Origin: Fidelibacterota bacterium
GTDB lineage: Bacteria > Marinisomatota > Marinisomatia > Marinisomatales > UBA1611
Direction of reading: 5' to 3'
Length of the DNA stretch: 29,103 nucleotides
Assembly (NCBI GenBank): GCA_002718285.1
Contig: PBAR01000023.1
Span: forward strand, 82,994-112,096
The notes beneath the pieces were generated by a model. That model made no database searches. It saw only the letters and a program-made list of their open reading frames with translations, and was not told where the DNA came from. The translations under genes and the position numbers were made by a program. Shown here piece by piece: positions 1-8,692 of the stretch; position 1 is the stretch's first letter; the number at the start of each line of letters is the position of its first letter.

Positions 1-1487
1 ACAGCCTCTTTTATATCCATACCAAATATAACCACATTTAAAATCACCTGCATGGCTGTGGTAATAATGGTTGAACCTCCAGGTGATCCAATAATCAAAT
101 ACGGTTTTTTACTTTTTAAAACTATAGTTGGAGTCATAGAACTAAGAGGGCGTTTACCTGGTTCAATTGCATTAGCTTTATTTCCTAAAAGTTGAAATGC
201 ATTGGGGACACCTGGTTTAGATGAAAAATCATCCATTTCATTATTTAGAAAAAAACCTGCGCCATCAACAAGATGTCCACCTCCGTAACTTAGGTTTATC
301 GTTGTTGTGACGCTTACAGCATTTCCATCTTTGTCTACAATAGAATAGTGAGTTGTTTCTCTACTTTCCGTGTTTAGAATTTCACTTGCAAAAATTATTG
401 CACTGGGTGTTGCTCTTTCCATTGATATGTCACGTATTCTGGAAGCAGCGTAATTTTTTGATGTGATCTCATCGAGTGGCACTGACCAATAATCTGGATC
501 ACCAAAATGTTCGGCACGATCTGCATATGCTCTACGTTCTACTTCTGTAAGTAAGTGTATATAATCAGAAGAATTCCAACCTAAAGTATCAATATTATAA
601 TTCTCCAACATATTTAAAATATTAACTAATAATGCTCCTCCAGAGCTTGGAGGACCCATAGATAATATTTCATATTCGTGAAAAGAGCCAGTTATGGGTG
701 TGCGGTATATAGATGAATAATTTTTTAAATCATCATGAGAAATAATTCCATTTCCACGTTTCATCTCAGCTACAATTAAATCAGCGACATTCCCTTTATA
801 AAAACCATTTCTTCCATTCTTGCTGATTTGTTTTAATGTTTTTGCCAGATCTGTTTGAATCAACCGGTCTCCTTTTTTCCAGAGTTCTCCATCCTCACGA
901 ATAAATATTTTTTTTGCTGCATCATCTTGTTTAAATAACTCCTTATTATTGTTTAATCTTTTAGCCTCATAGTTAGATAGAGTGAACCCTCTTTCAGCTA
1001 GGTATATAGCTGGTTCTAGAATTTGTCTTCGGCTAATATTTCCTGAACCATAATCTTTAAGAACTTTTAATAAACCATCGACACTTCCTGGTACTCCACT
1101 GGCAGCAAGACTATATAGAGACATTCCTTCCACTACATCTTTATTCTTATCAAGAAACATATCTTGATGTGCAGCTACTGGCGCCTTCTCTCGATAATCT
1201 AGAGAAAAAACAGTATTGTTAGCCATAGCGGCAACCATGAAACCACCGCCTCCTATGTTTCCATTAGAAGATGAAGTTACTGCCAATACGAAACCAACAG
1301 TTACTGCAGCATCAATAGCATTACCACCTTTTTTTAGAATTTTAATCCCAGCTTCAGAAGCGTGTCGGCTAGTTGAAACGATCATTCCATTTTTTCCAAA
1401 GACAGGATCAGAACTCGCAGGGAATACCATTTGAAATAGAATGATAACAAAACAAATGGTAATTTGGAAATAATTATATAATCTCAT
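1..1487 (-). CDS. ggt: Gamma-glutamyltranspeptidase (glutathione hydrolase), 3' end cut by window
   Basis: Periplasmic or secreted N-terminal nucleophile hydrolase that cleaves gamma-glutamyl bonds (glutathione, gamma-glutamyl peptides) and releases glutamate. I translated 495 complete codons; the family is usually about 560-580 residues, so roughly 70-80 C-terminal residues lie outside the window. Residues 1-25 form a signal peptide ending near FPASS. The autoprocessing/catalytic motif TTHYSIVD is present, with the nucleophile Thr at about residue 378. Small-subunit landmarks follow: NNEMDDFS, RPLSSMTPTIV and IIGSPGGSTI. The start is the ATG at 1485-1487, directly ahead of the signal peptide; no clear Shine-Dalgarno sequence precedes it. 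It is last in the minus-strand series after two Na+-type symporters, 175 nt downstream of the SLC13-like gene, which fits a scavenging role. Family assignment is very secure; physiological substrate is inference. Confidence 0.95.
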   Translation of the reverse strand, partial: MRLYNYFQITICFVIILFQMVFPASSDPVFGKNGMIVSTSRHASEAGIKILKKGGNAIDAAVTVGFVLAVTSSSNGNIGGGGFMVAAMANNTVFSLDYREKAPVAAHQDMFLDKNKDVVEGMSLYSLAASGVPGSVDGLLKVLKDYGSGNISRRQILEPAIYLAERGFTLSNYEAKRLNNNKELFKQDDAAKKIFIREDGELWKKGDRLIQTDLAKTLKQISKNGRNGFYKGNVADLIVAEMKRGNGIISHDDLKNYSSIYRTPITGSFHEYEILSMGPPSSGGALLVNILNMLENYNIDTLGWNSSDYIHLLTEVERRAYADRAEHFGDPDYWSVPLDEITSKNYAASRIRDISMERATPSAIIFASEILNTESRETTHYSIVDKDGNAVSVTTTINLSYGGGHLVDGAGFFLNNEMDDFSSKPGVPNAFQLLGNKANAIEPGKRPLSSMTPTIVLKSKKPYLIIGSPGGSTIITTAMQVILNVVIFGMDIKEA

Positions 1488-1662
1488 TATTGTGTAATCT
1501 ATTAATATTTATCTTAATAGACTTAAGGATAGTGACCTAATATATTTGGTATTTTGACAAATTGCATTGGTTTAATTATTTTAATATTAAATCCATTCAT
1601 TTATGTTAAAAACTATTATTGTATTTAATAATTATATTTTTGGTATCTATGTTTTTTTTATT

Positions 1663-3159
1663 TTAAATCCAATTTGGAACTGTTTTATTAATACCAAAAG
1701 TTGGCATTATTATAAAATAAAGTAGGAAAATAATAATAATAATTGCAATTATATTTAGCCAAAAACCGCACTTAGCCATTGTAGGAATAGTAACTTCACC
1801 GCTGGCAAGTATACTGGCATTTGGTCCTGTTCCAGAAGGTAGCATGAAGGCACAAGATGCTGCTATTGTAGCAGGTATCATTAATAGATATGGGTGAAAA
1901 TTTCCAGCTTTTGATATTCCTGCTAAGACTGGTAAGAATACTGCTGTTGTTGCTGTATTTGAATTTATTTCTGTAAGGAATACCATGCTGGTTACGGCTA
2001 GTATCAAAATAAAAAATACAGATACACCTGTCAATTCTAAGTTTGCACCTATCCAAATAATAAGACCAGTTTCTCGAAAAGCCGCTGCGATTGCCATACC
2101 GCCTCCTATTAGCATGGCAATTCCCCATGGGATGGTTTTTGCATCATCCCAATCAAGCAATTTTTTTTGTTCACCATTTCTATTTAATAATCCATTTGGG
2201 ATTAGAAACATTAGTGTTGCTGCGAGAAATGCTACAGTAGCATCTTTGGCATACATTTGCACACCAAGGATATTTGACCAGCCAGGGATAGTGTATTCAC
2301 CAATATGCATATTTCTACGAAAAACAAACCCTAAGGCGTAAAATATACAAATTATTAAAACTCTTTTTTCAGCAGTCGAGATTAAACCTAAATCATGGTA
2401 TTCATTATTTATTATATCTTCAGATCCATGAAGGGGCCCATTTATATTAAAATACTTAATTATGAAAAACCATGCTATGGGTAAAAATACAGCGATAAAT
2501 GGTATCCCAATTTTTAACCAATCAATAAATACAAGATTTGGTGATTTTGGAAATATTTCTTCCATAGTGCTTACAAATAAAAGATTTGGTGGAGTGCCAA
2601 TTAGTGTACCAGTACCACCTATGCTTGCAGAGTAAGCGATTGAAAGCATTAATGCGCTTCCAAATGCTGTATCTTTTACACCTAGATATCTTTCTCTTTG
2701 GATTATTGCTAAGCCTATTGGTAGCATCATCAATGTAGTTGAATTATTTGAAGTCCACATTGATAAGAAAGCTGTAGAAATCATGAAGCTTAGAATAATG
2801 TATTTTCTACTTGTACCTATTAATAGTATTGTAAAAAGAGCAATACGTTTATGTAGGTTATTTGTTTCAATTGCTTTAGCAACAAGAAAAGCACCTAATA
2901 TAAGTAAAACAATATGGTGCCCGTAACTAGCAGCAATATGATCAGCATTTAATACACCCAGTAATGGGAATAGAGCGACAGGAATAAACGCCGTAGAAAA
3001 TATTGAGATTGCTTCTGTCACCCAAAATATAGCCATTAAAATCGAAACAGCCAGAGCTCTTAAGGCTTTAGGATCCATATCAACTGGTACTGGTAAAAAT
3101 AGTACTATTGCAAAGGATAATAATCCCAATATAACACCCGATTTTTGTCGGATTGACAT
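1663..3159 (-). CDS. SLC13/DASS family sodium-coupled dicarboxylate (anion) symporter
   Basis: Inner-membrane secondary transporter of 498 residues, normal for the divalent anion:Na+ symporter family (VcINDY, SdcS, mammalian NaDC). Hydrophobic segments run throughout. The family hallmarks are visible: a first SNT-type motif region TSNNSTTLMMLPIGL (about residue 136), GTGTLIGTPPNLLF (about 182), a second SNT motif INSNTATTAVFLP (about 398), and the C-terminal PROSITE-like block LPSGTGPNASILASGE (about 440). The first motif reads SNN rather than SNT, so one Na+/substrate-site Thr is replaced by Asn. The gene starts 9 nt after the stop of the upstream GltP-like symporter, so the two are almost certainly cotranscribed. 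Succinate, malate or fumarate is the likely substrate by family; sulfate or citrate cannot be excluded from sequence alone. Confidence 0.9.
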   Translation of the reverse strand: MSIRQKSGVILGLLSFAIVLFLPVPVDMDPKALRALAVSILMAIFWVTEAISIFSTAFIPVALFPLLGVLNADHIAASYGHHIVLLILGAFLVAKAIETNNLHKRIALFTILLIGTSRKYIILSFMISTAFLSMWTSNNSTTLMMLPIGLAIIQRERYLGVKDTAFGSALMLSIAYSASIGGTGTLIGTPPNLLFVSTMEEIFPKSPNLVFIDWLKIGIPFIAVFLPIAWFFIIKYFNINGPLHGSEDIINNEYHDLGLISTAEKRVLIICIFYALGFVFRRNMHIGEYTIPGWSNILGVQMYAKDATVAFLAATLMFLIPNGLLNRNGEQKKLLDWDDAKTIPWGIAMLIGGGMAIAAAFRETGLIIWIGANLELTGVSVFFILILAVTSMVFLTEINSNTATTAVFLPVLAGISKAGNFHPYLLMIPATIAASCAFMLPSGTGPNASILASGEVTIPTMAKCGFWLNIIAIIIIIFLLYFIIMPTFGINKTVPNWI

Positions 3160-3168
3160 ACAGATATT

Positions 3169-4470
3169 TTATTTAGAGATAGTTAATTGGTCTTCAGAAT
3201 TAGCAACAATCACAGCCACAGTAGCATCGCCAGTCACATTAAAGGTTGTTCGTATCATGTCCAGAATTCTGTCTACACCTAAAATAAGAGCGATACCTGC
3301 ACTTGGGACGCCCACTGCTTCCAAAATAATCACCAACATTATGATTCCAGCACCTGGAACAGCGGCAGTACCTATGGATGCTAGGACAGCGGTTAATATA
3401 ATCGTTAATTGTGAACCTAAATCAAGATCCATACCAAGGGTTTGTGCAATAAATACAGCTGCGACTGCCTGGTACATTGCTGTTCCATCCATATTGATAG
3501 TAGCCCCAAGTGGTAATACAAATGATGATACTTCTTCGGATACGCCTAATTCATCTTCACAACATTCCATTGTTACAGGTAAGGTTGCGCCACTGGAACT
3601 AGTCGAGAAAGCAAGAAGTTGTGCAGGCGCTATCCCCTTGAAAAATAAATTTAGTGGCATTTTTGTCATCGTTTTTAATAACCCCGTATAGGTGATAATC
3701 CCGTGTGTAATTAAGCCTATAATTACAGCGAACATATAGAAACCAAGAGCGCTCAATAGTTCCATAATCTGAGATGGGTTATCTCCTGCGACCTTATTTA
3801 TTGTCTGAGCAATTAAAGCAAAAACTCCAATTGGAGCAATAAGCATAATCAGGTCTACCAATTTAATTACTACTTCATTTAAACCTTCGAAAAATTCTAG
3901 AAGAGGTTTCCCTTTTTCTTTGGGGATCTGGATAAGTCCTATACCCAAAAACAAGGCCATAAAAACAACCTGAAGCATATTACGGTTGCTGGAAGCTGAT
4001 GAAAAAAAGTTGCTTGGAACCATATCAACAATAGGTTGGAGTGGGCCTCTGTTTTTTATGTTTTGTGCTGATCCTGATTTTAATTCAGCATCTTTTTGGT
4101 AAGTATTCTGTAGCTCAATTTTCATTTGATCGGGTACTTTATTTCCAGGCTGAATAATATTTACAGAAACCAGACCTATAGTGACTGCTACTGCTGTAGT
4201 ACCAATATAAATAGCAATTGTTTTGCCTCCAATACGACTCAATTTTTTTAGATTGGATAAAGATGCCACGCCAGTAATCAATGAAGATAAAACTAGTGGT
4301 ACAGCGATCAATTTCAACAGGTTTATAAATATTATACCAAAAGGGGCAACCCATGTTTCTGTAAAAGAGCCCCAACCATTATTTGCAGCAACGATACCGT
4401 AGATTAAACCTAAAATTAACCCGATAATAATCTGCCAGTGTAGTGCTGTATTTAGAAATTGTTTTTTCAT
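3169..4470 (-). CDS. Dicarboxylate/amino acid:cation symporter (GltP/GltPh/SLC1 family)
   Basis: A 433-residue inner-membrane transporter of the DAACS family that moves glutamate, aspartate or C4-dicarboxylates with Na+ or H+. Signature elements are in order: the serine-rich HP1 tip TSSSGATLPVTM (about 290), the TM7 motif GATINMDGTA (about 322), HP2 IGTAAVPGAGII (about 366), and the TM8 block GVDRILDMIRTTFNVTGDA (about 398). TM8 keeps the equivalents of GltPh Asp394 and Arg397 (here D404 and R407), which favours an acidic amino acid as substrate over a neutral one. A polar insertion at about residues 110-160 lengthens the extracellular 3-4 loop. The ATG start at 4468-4470 gives the expected cytoplasmic lead-in. 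It follows glyS by 47 nt and precedes the SLC13-like gene by 9 nt. Family is firm; glutamate/aspartate is a motif-based inference. Confidence 0.93.
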   Translation of the reverse strand: MKKQFLNTALHWQIIIGLILGLIYGIVAANNGWGSFTETWVAPFGIIFINLLKLIAVPLVLSSLITGVASLSNLKKLSRIGGKTIAIYIGTTAVAVTIGLVSVNIIQPGNKVPDQMKIELQNTYQKDAELKSGSAQNIKNRGPLQPIVDMVPSNFFSSASSNRNMLQVVFMALFLGIGLIQIPKEKGKPLLEFFEGLNEVVIKLVDLIMLIAPIGVFALIAQTINKVAGDNPSQIMELLSALGFYMFAVIIGLITHGIITYTGLLKTMTKMPLNLFFKGIAPAQLLAFSTSSSGATLPVTMECCEDELGVSEEVSSFVLPLGATINMDGTAMYQAVAAVFIAQTLGMDLDLGSQLTIILTAVLASIGTAAVPGAGIIMLVIILEAVGVPSAGIALILGVDRILDMIRTTFNVTGDATVAVIVANSEDQLTISK

Positions 4471-4517
4471 AAAATTAATTTAATTAATTCGAATATAACC
4501 TTGTCATCATTTACATA

Positions 4518-5840
4518 TTATAAATTTTCCTGAATAACAGATAAAAGCTGATCAATGGGTAGCCGATCCTGTTGCTGGGTATCACGGTGTCGTAGGGTTA
4601 CAGTATCATCTTCTTTTGTTCGATGGTCTACTGTGACTCCAAAAGGCGTTCCAGCCTCATCTTGGCGATAATATCGTTTTCCTATAGAGCCTTGCTGATC
4701 ATAGAGAACTTTAAAATGAGGTTTTAATATATCAACAATTTTCTTAGCTTTTTCTGGCAGGCCATCTTTTTTTACCAGTGGACAAATAACTGCCTTTACT
4801 GGTGCCAGTCTAGGATGAAAACGCATGACCACACGATCATTTTTTTTATCTTCCCAATATGCATCACTAAGGATGGCTAGCATCATTCGGTTAAGACCAG
4901 ATGATGTTTCAATAATAAAAGGCAAAAACCGATCATTATTGGGTTGTTCAAAATAAGTCATATTCTTTCCAGAAAACTTCTGATGACGAGAGAGATCAAA
5001 GTCAGTACGGTTATGAATACCTTCAATTTCAGACCAACCAAAGGGGAATTCATACTCTATATCCCAGGCTTCCTTGGCATAATGTGCCAATTCATTTTCA
5101 TCATGTCGATGGTAGCGGATTTTTTCTTTACTAAGCCCCAAAATATTTGGATAAAAATTAAATCGTTTTTCTTTCCACTCTTGAAGTATATCATCATCGG
5201 TTCCTGGCTTGACAAAGTATTGCATTTCCATCTGTTCAAATTCCCGAGTCCTAAAAATGAAATTACGTGCTATAATTTCATTACGAAAAGCTTTACCAAT
5301 TTGAGCAATTCCAAAAGGTATTTTCAAACGCATCGCACCTTGTATTAATTGGTAGTTTACATAAATACCTTGAGCTGTTTCGGGACGGAGATAGGCTGTA
5401 GTGCCAGTTCCTTCAATAGGTCCTACATGCGTTTTAAACATTAGATTAAAGTCGCGTGGTTCAGTGAGTTTACCAGTTGATCCACATTTTGGACATTTAA
5501 TTTTTAACCAATTAGCTTTTTTAGGTGTTTCAGAGAGTTCATCAGCACGATATCGTGCTTTACATTGCCTGCAGTCTACAAGCGGGTCATGAAATGCCCC
5601 AACATGACCCGATGCTTCCCAGATCTTTGGGTGCATTAATATACCACTATCTAAACCAACAATATTTTCATGGATGAGTGTCATTTCTTTCCACCAGAGT
5701 TGTGAAATACTGTTTTTCAATTCGATTCCAAGAGGACCGTAATCGTAAACTGCAGCAAAGCCCCCATACACATCCGAACTTTGAAATATAAATCCTCTGC
5801 GTTTACACAGAGATACAATTTTTTCAGTAGTACTATGCAT
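4518..5840 (-). CDS. glyS: Glycyl-tRNA synthetase, class II, dimeric (alpha2) type
   Basis: Charges tRNA-Gly in the cytoplasm. The 440-residue protein is the single-chain eukaryote/archaea/Bacteroidetes-like type rather than the alpha2beta2 GlyQ/GlyS pair. N-terminal block FIFQSSDVYGGFAAVYDYGP begins near residue 18. A zinc knuckle is formed by C90/C93 (CRQC) and C116/C119 (CPKC). Class II motif 2 lies at FGIAQIGKAFRNEI plus FRTREFEQMEMQYF (about 176-209) and motif 3 at GLNRMMLAIL. The family block YLRPETAQGIYVNYQ is at about 150. The C-terminal 110 residues, from PRLAPVKAVICPL, form the anticodon-binding domain. No T-box leader is visible upstream, as expected outside Firmicutes. It lies between topA (254 nt upstream) and the GltP-like transporter gene. 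Confidence 0.97.
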   Translation of the reverse strand: MHSTTEKIVSLCKRRGFIFQSSDVYGGFAAVYDYGPLGIELKNSISQLWWKEMTLIHENIVGLDSGILMHPKIWEASGHVGAFHDPLVDCRQCKARYRADELSETPKKANWLKIKCPKCGSTGKLTEPRDFNLMFKTHVGPIEGTGTTAYLRPETAQGIYVNYQLIQGAMRLKIPFGIAQIGKAFRNEIIARNFIFRTREFEQMEMQYFVKPGTDDDILQEWKEKRFNFYPNILGLSKEKIRYHRHDENELAHYAKEAWDIEYEFPFGWSEIEGIHNRTDFDLSRHQKFSGKNMTYFEQPNNDRFLPFIIETSSGLNRMMLAILSDAYWEDKKNDRVVMRFHPRLAPVKAVICPLVKKDGLPEKAKKIVDILKPHFKVLYDQQGSIGKRYYRQDEAGTPFGVTVDHRTKEDDTVTLRHRDTQQQDRLPIDQLLSVIQENL

Positions 5841-6094
5841 TATTAAACTTTAATAATTCATCCTTATAATCAACTTTTATGTATTGCAATTAAGAAAAGA
5901 AAATAGCCTTTCTTTGATTAAGAGATTAGAAAATTAATTTATCTATATCATGAAATTCTTTTTCTTTTTTGATTGGTAAGTAAGCCAATATATATTAGAA
6001 ATTACCTCTAGGGGAGTTGTTTTGGGAGATGATAAATACCACAAGAAAATATCATTTTTGGTAACATTAAGATTACTGAATTTGAAAAGTCTTT

Positions 6095-8608
6095 TTATTT
6101 TTTCTTTCTTTTTCTAGTTCTTTTTGGTGCTTTCCTTTTATTATTAATTAATTCCACGGCGGTTTCTAAATCAATATTATCAGGATCATGTTCATTCTTT
6201 AAGGATGCGTTTACTTTCCCATCAGATATATAAGGCCCATAGCGGCCATCTTTCAGAGATAAAGTTTCGCCCGTTTCGGGATGTTTCCCAAGGTTTCTCA
6301 ATTCGGAACTCTTTTTATTTCGATTAGCGAGGAGTTCAATTGATTTTTCTAAAGTGATATCAAGTGGAGTTTCAGGCCTTTTAATGCTGGCATTCTGTTT
6401 TCCACATTTAATATATGGACCGTACCTTCCATAATCTGCAATAATCAATTCTTTTGTTTCTGGGTGTATTCCAATATTGCGAGGAAGAGAAAGAAGTTTA
6501 AGTGCCAAATCCAGGGTTACTTTGTCAATCGGTGTATCTTTAGGTACAGATTTTCTGGTTTTGGATTCTCCCAACTGAACATAGTGTCCATAAGGTCCTT
6601 TTTTTATGTACACGAATTGATTTGATTCAGGATCTTCTCCCAAAGGCTCATCTTTATATTCTTTTTCACTGAAAATTTCTTCTATTGCTTCTCTTGTTAG
6701 ATCCCCAATATAAATTATATCAGGAATTGATCTTGTTATTTCCCCCCTTCGCAAATATGGACCATATCGACCAATTCGTCCTTCAGTAGAATCTTGTATT
6801 GAATCAGGCAACTCAATTGTGCAAGCTTTTGGAATATCGACTTGTTCATCTAGCATATTTTCAAGACCTGTGAACTCTTCTCCTCCATAATAAAAATTAG
6901 TCATAAAAGGAATACTTTTTCGTTCGCCACGGGAAATCTCGTCAAGGCCGTCTTCCATTTTTGCTGTAAACTCTTTATTTACTAGGTTAGTAAAATGATT
7001 TTCTAACAATTGTGTTACTGCTAAACCCAGATAAGTTGGTGAAAGTTTTCCCTTATCTCTCTCTATATAGTTGCGTCGTACAATGGTGTCTAGAATAGAA
7101 GAAAACGTGGAAGGTCTCCCAATTCCGTTTGATTCAAGATTTTTTACTAATGATGCTTCAGTAAACCGGGCTGGCGGTTTAGTAGTATGAGACTGAGTTT
7201 CAAGTTTCTTACAGTTTAATGAATCACCTTCTACCAAAGAAGGTAGAATTTTTTCTTTATTTGCGAGATCAGCTTGTGGATCATCGCGCCCTTCTACATA
7301 GATTCGCATGTAACCTGGGAAAAGGATTACTTGTCCATTGGCACGGAATTCAGCCTTTTGATTTTTGATGGTTACTGATGTTTGTTTTAGTTTCGCTGGT
7401 TTCATTTGGCTAGCAATGGTTCTTTTCCAGATTAGTTCATATAATTTAGCAGGTTCCTTTCCAAGCAATGATTTAACCTCATCCAATGAGCGAAACTGAC
7501 GATGAGCTGGACGAATTGCTTCATGTGCTTCCTGCGCATTTCGAACTGATGTTTTATAATGATTTTCTTTTTCGGGCAAATATTTATTGCCATATAGATC
7601 TGAAATAATCTGTCTGGAACCAGAAATAGCTTCATTGGATGAATGGGTAGAATCGGTTCTCATATAGGTAATGAATCCATTTTCATAGAGTTGTTGTGCG
7701 TTGCGCATAGTTTTGCGTGTTGACATACGAAGTTTTCGGGAAGCCTCTTGTTGTAAAGTACTAGTGGTGAACGGGGGCTTTGGATTCGATGTTCTTGGTT
7801 TTTCTTTTACATTGGAAACTTTCCAAGAACTTGTATTTAATTCTTTTATCATTTCATTCGCCTGAGTTTCAGTCATTAGAATTGTATCTTTATTTTTTAA
7901 CTTCCCAGTATTGCTTTCAAAATCGTGACTTGATGCGATTCGTTTACCATCAATTCGCAGTAGAAAAGCGTTGAAATCGGTCTTTTCATCATTATTACAT
8001 AATATTGCCTGGAGATCAAAATAAGTAGTCTTCAGAAATTTTGCCCTTAGACGATCACGGTCTATAATCAATTTAACAGCAGCAGATTGCACCCTTCCTG
8101 CTGAAAGAGAACCTTGAATAAAATTCATATTTTTTTGCAAAGTTGCCCAAAGCACTGGTGAAACCTTATAACCTACTAGACGGTCAATAACGCGCCGAGC
8201 AGTTTGTGCATCTACAAGGTTTTTATTAATACTTCGAATATCTTTCATTGCAGTAGCAATTCCATTTTTTGTGATCTCAGTAAACTCAACACGTTCAATT
8301 TTTTCCTGGTCGACTTCTTTGGCTATATGACTAGCAATCGCTTCTCCTTCACGATCGGGATCTGTCGCAATCAATACACGAGGTGCATGCTTTGCTTTCT
8401 TTTTAAGATCAGTAATAAATTTTTTTCGATCTGGAAGGATATCTAGCTGAATTTCAAAATTATTTTCAATATCAACCCCCAACTCATTAGATGGTAAATC
8501 TTTAACGTGGCCAACGCTAGCAACAACTTCATAATCTCCTCCTAGATATTGCTCGATTGTCCTTGCCTTAGAAGGTGACTCAACAATAAGTAAGGGTCTT
8601 TGGCTCAT
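6095..8608 (-). CDS. topA: DNA topoisomerase I (type IA)
   Basis: Relaxes negatively supercoiled DNA through a 5'-phosphotyrosine intermediate. 837 residues. The Toprim domain opens the protein: LIVESPSKARTIEQYLGG with metal/acid Glu10, and LIATDPDREGEA with the DxDxE acidic triad at about 83-87. The type IA signature LSAGRVQSAAVKLIIDRDRL is at about 168. The active-site Tyr is Y315 in FITYMRTDST. The C-terminus has no Cys4 zinc ribbons; it carries several GRYGPY-type topoisomerase C-terminal repeats (for example RIGRYGPYLRRGE, DYGRYGPYIKCGK, DGRYGPYISDGK) and a basic tail ending RTRKRKKK, a layout common in Bacteroidetes/Chlorobi relatives. An AGGA Shine-Dalgarno sits 8 nt before the ATG. 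It follows hisS after 84 nt. Confidence 0.97.
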   Translation of the reverse strand: MSQRPLLIVESPSKARTIEQYLGGDYEVVASVGHVKDLPSNELGVDIENNFEIQLDILPDRKKFITDLKKKAKHAPRVLIATDPDREGEAIASHIAKEVDQEKIERVEFTEITKNGIATAMKDIRSINKNLVDAQTARRVIDRLVGYKVSPVLWATLQKNMNFIQGSLSAGRVQSAAVKLIIDRDRLRAKFLKTTYFDLQAILCNNDEKTDFNAFLLRIDGKRIASSHDFESNTGKLKNKDTILMTETQANEMIKELNTSSWKVSNVKEKPRTSNPKPPFTTSTLQQEASRKLRMSTRKTMRNAQQLYENGFITYMRTDSTHSSNEAISGSRQIISDLYGNKYLPEKENHYKTSVRNAQEAHEAIRPAHRQFRSLDEVKSLLGKEPAKLYELIWKRTIASQMKPAKLKQTSVTIKNQKAEFRANGQVILFPGYMRIYVEGRDDPQADLANKEKILPSLVEGDSLNCKKLETQSHTTKPPARFTEASLVKNLESNGIGRPSTFSSILDTIVRRNYIERDKGKLSPTYLGLAVTQLLENHFTNLVNKEFTAKMEDGLDEISRGERKSIPFMTNFYYGGEEFTGLENMLDEQVDIPKACTIELPDSIQDSTEGRIGRYGPYLRRGEITRSIPDIIYIGDLTREAIEEIFSEKEYKDEPLGEDPESNQFVYIKKGPYGHYVQLGESKTRKSVPKDTPIDKVTLDLALKLLSLPRNIGIHPETKELIIADYGRYGPYIKCGKQNASIKRPETPLDITLEKSIELLANRNKKSSELRNLGKHPETGETLSLKDGRYGPYISDGKVNASLKNEHDPDNIDLETAVELINNKRKAPKRTRKRKKK

Positions 8609-8692
8609 AATAACTTTCCTATTTTAACTATCCAAAACAAAATGGTCACATCTGAAAAAATAATATGAAAAAGTAATAAAATTGTTAGATTT

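Noticed and set aside
3257..3691. 144-codon open frame on the plus strand inside the GltP-like gene
   Set aside because: It is antisense to a gene with full family motifs, and its Pro/Thr/Ala-rich product has no motif; it is a mirror of the codon use on the other strand.
5895..5917. AAAGAAA/TTTCTTT inverted repeat upstream of glyS as a T-box or terminator
   Set aside because: It has an A/T-only stem with no T-box sequence and no specifier loop, and it lies in a lineage where T-boxes on glyS are not expected.
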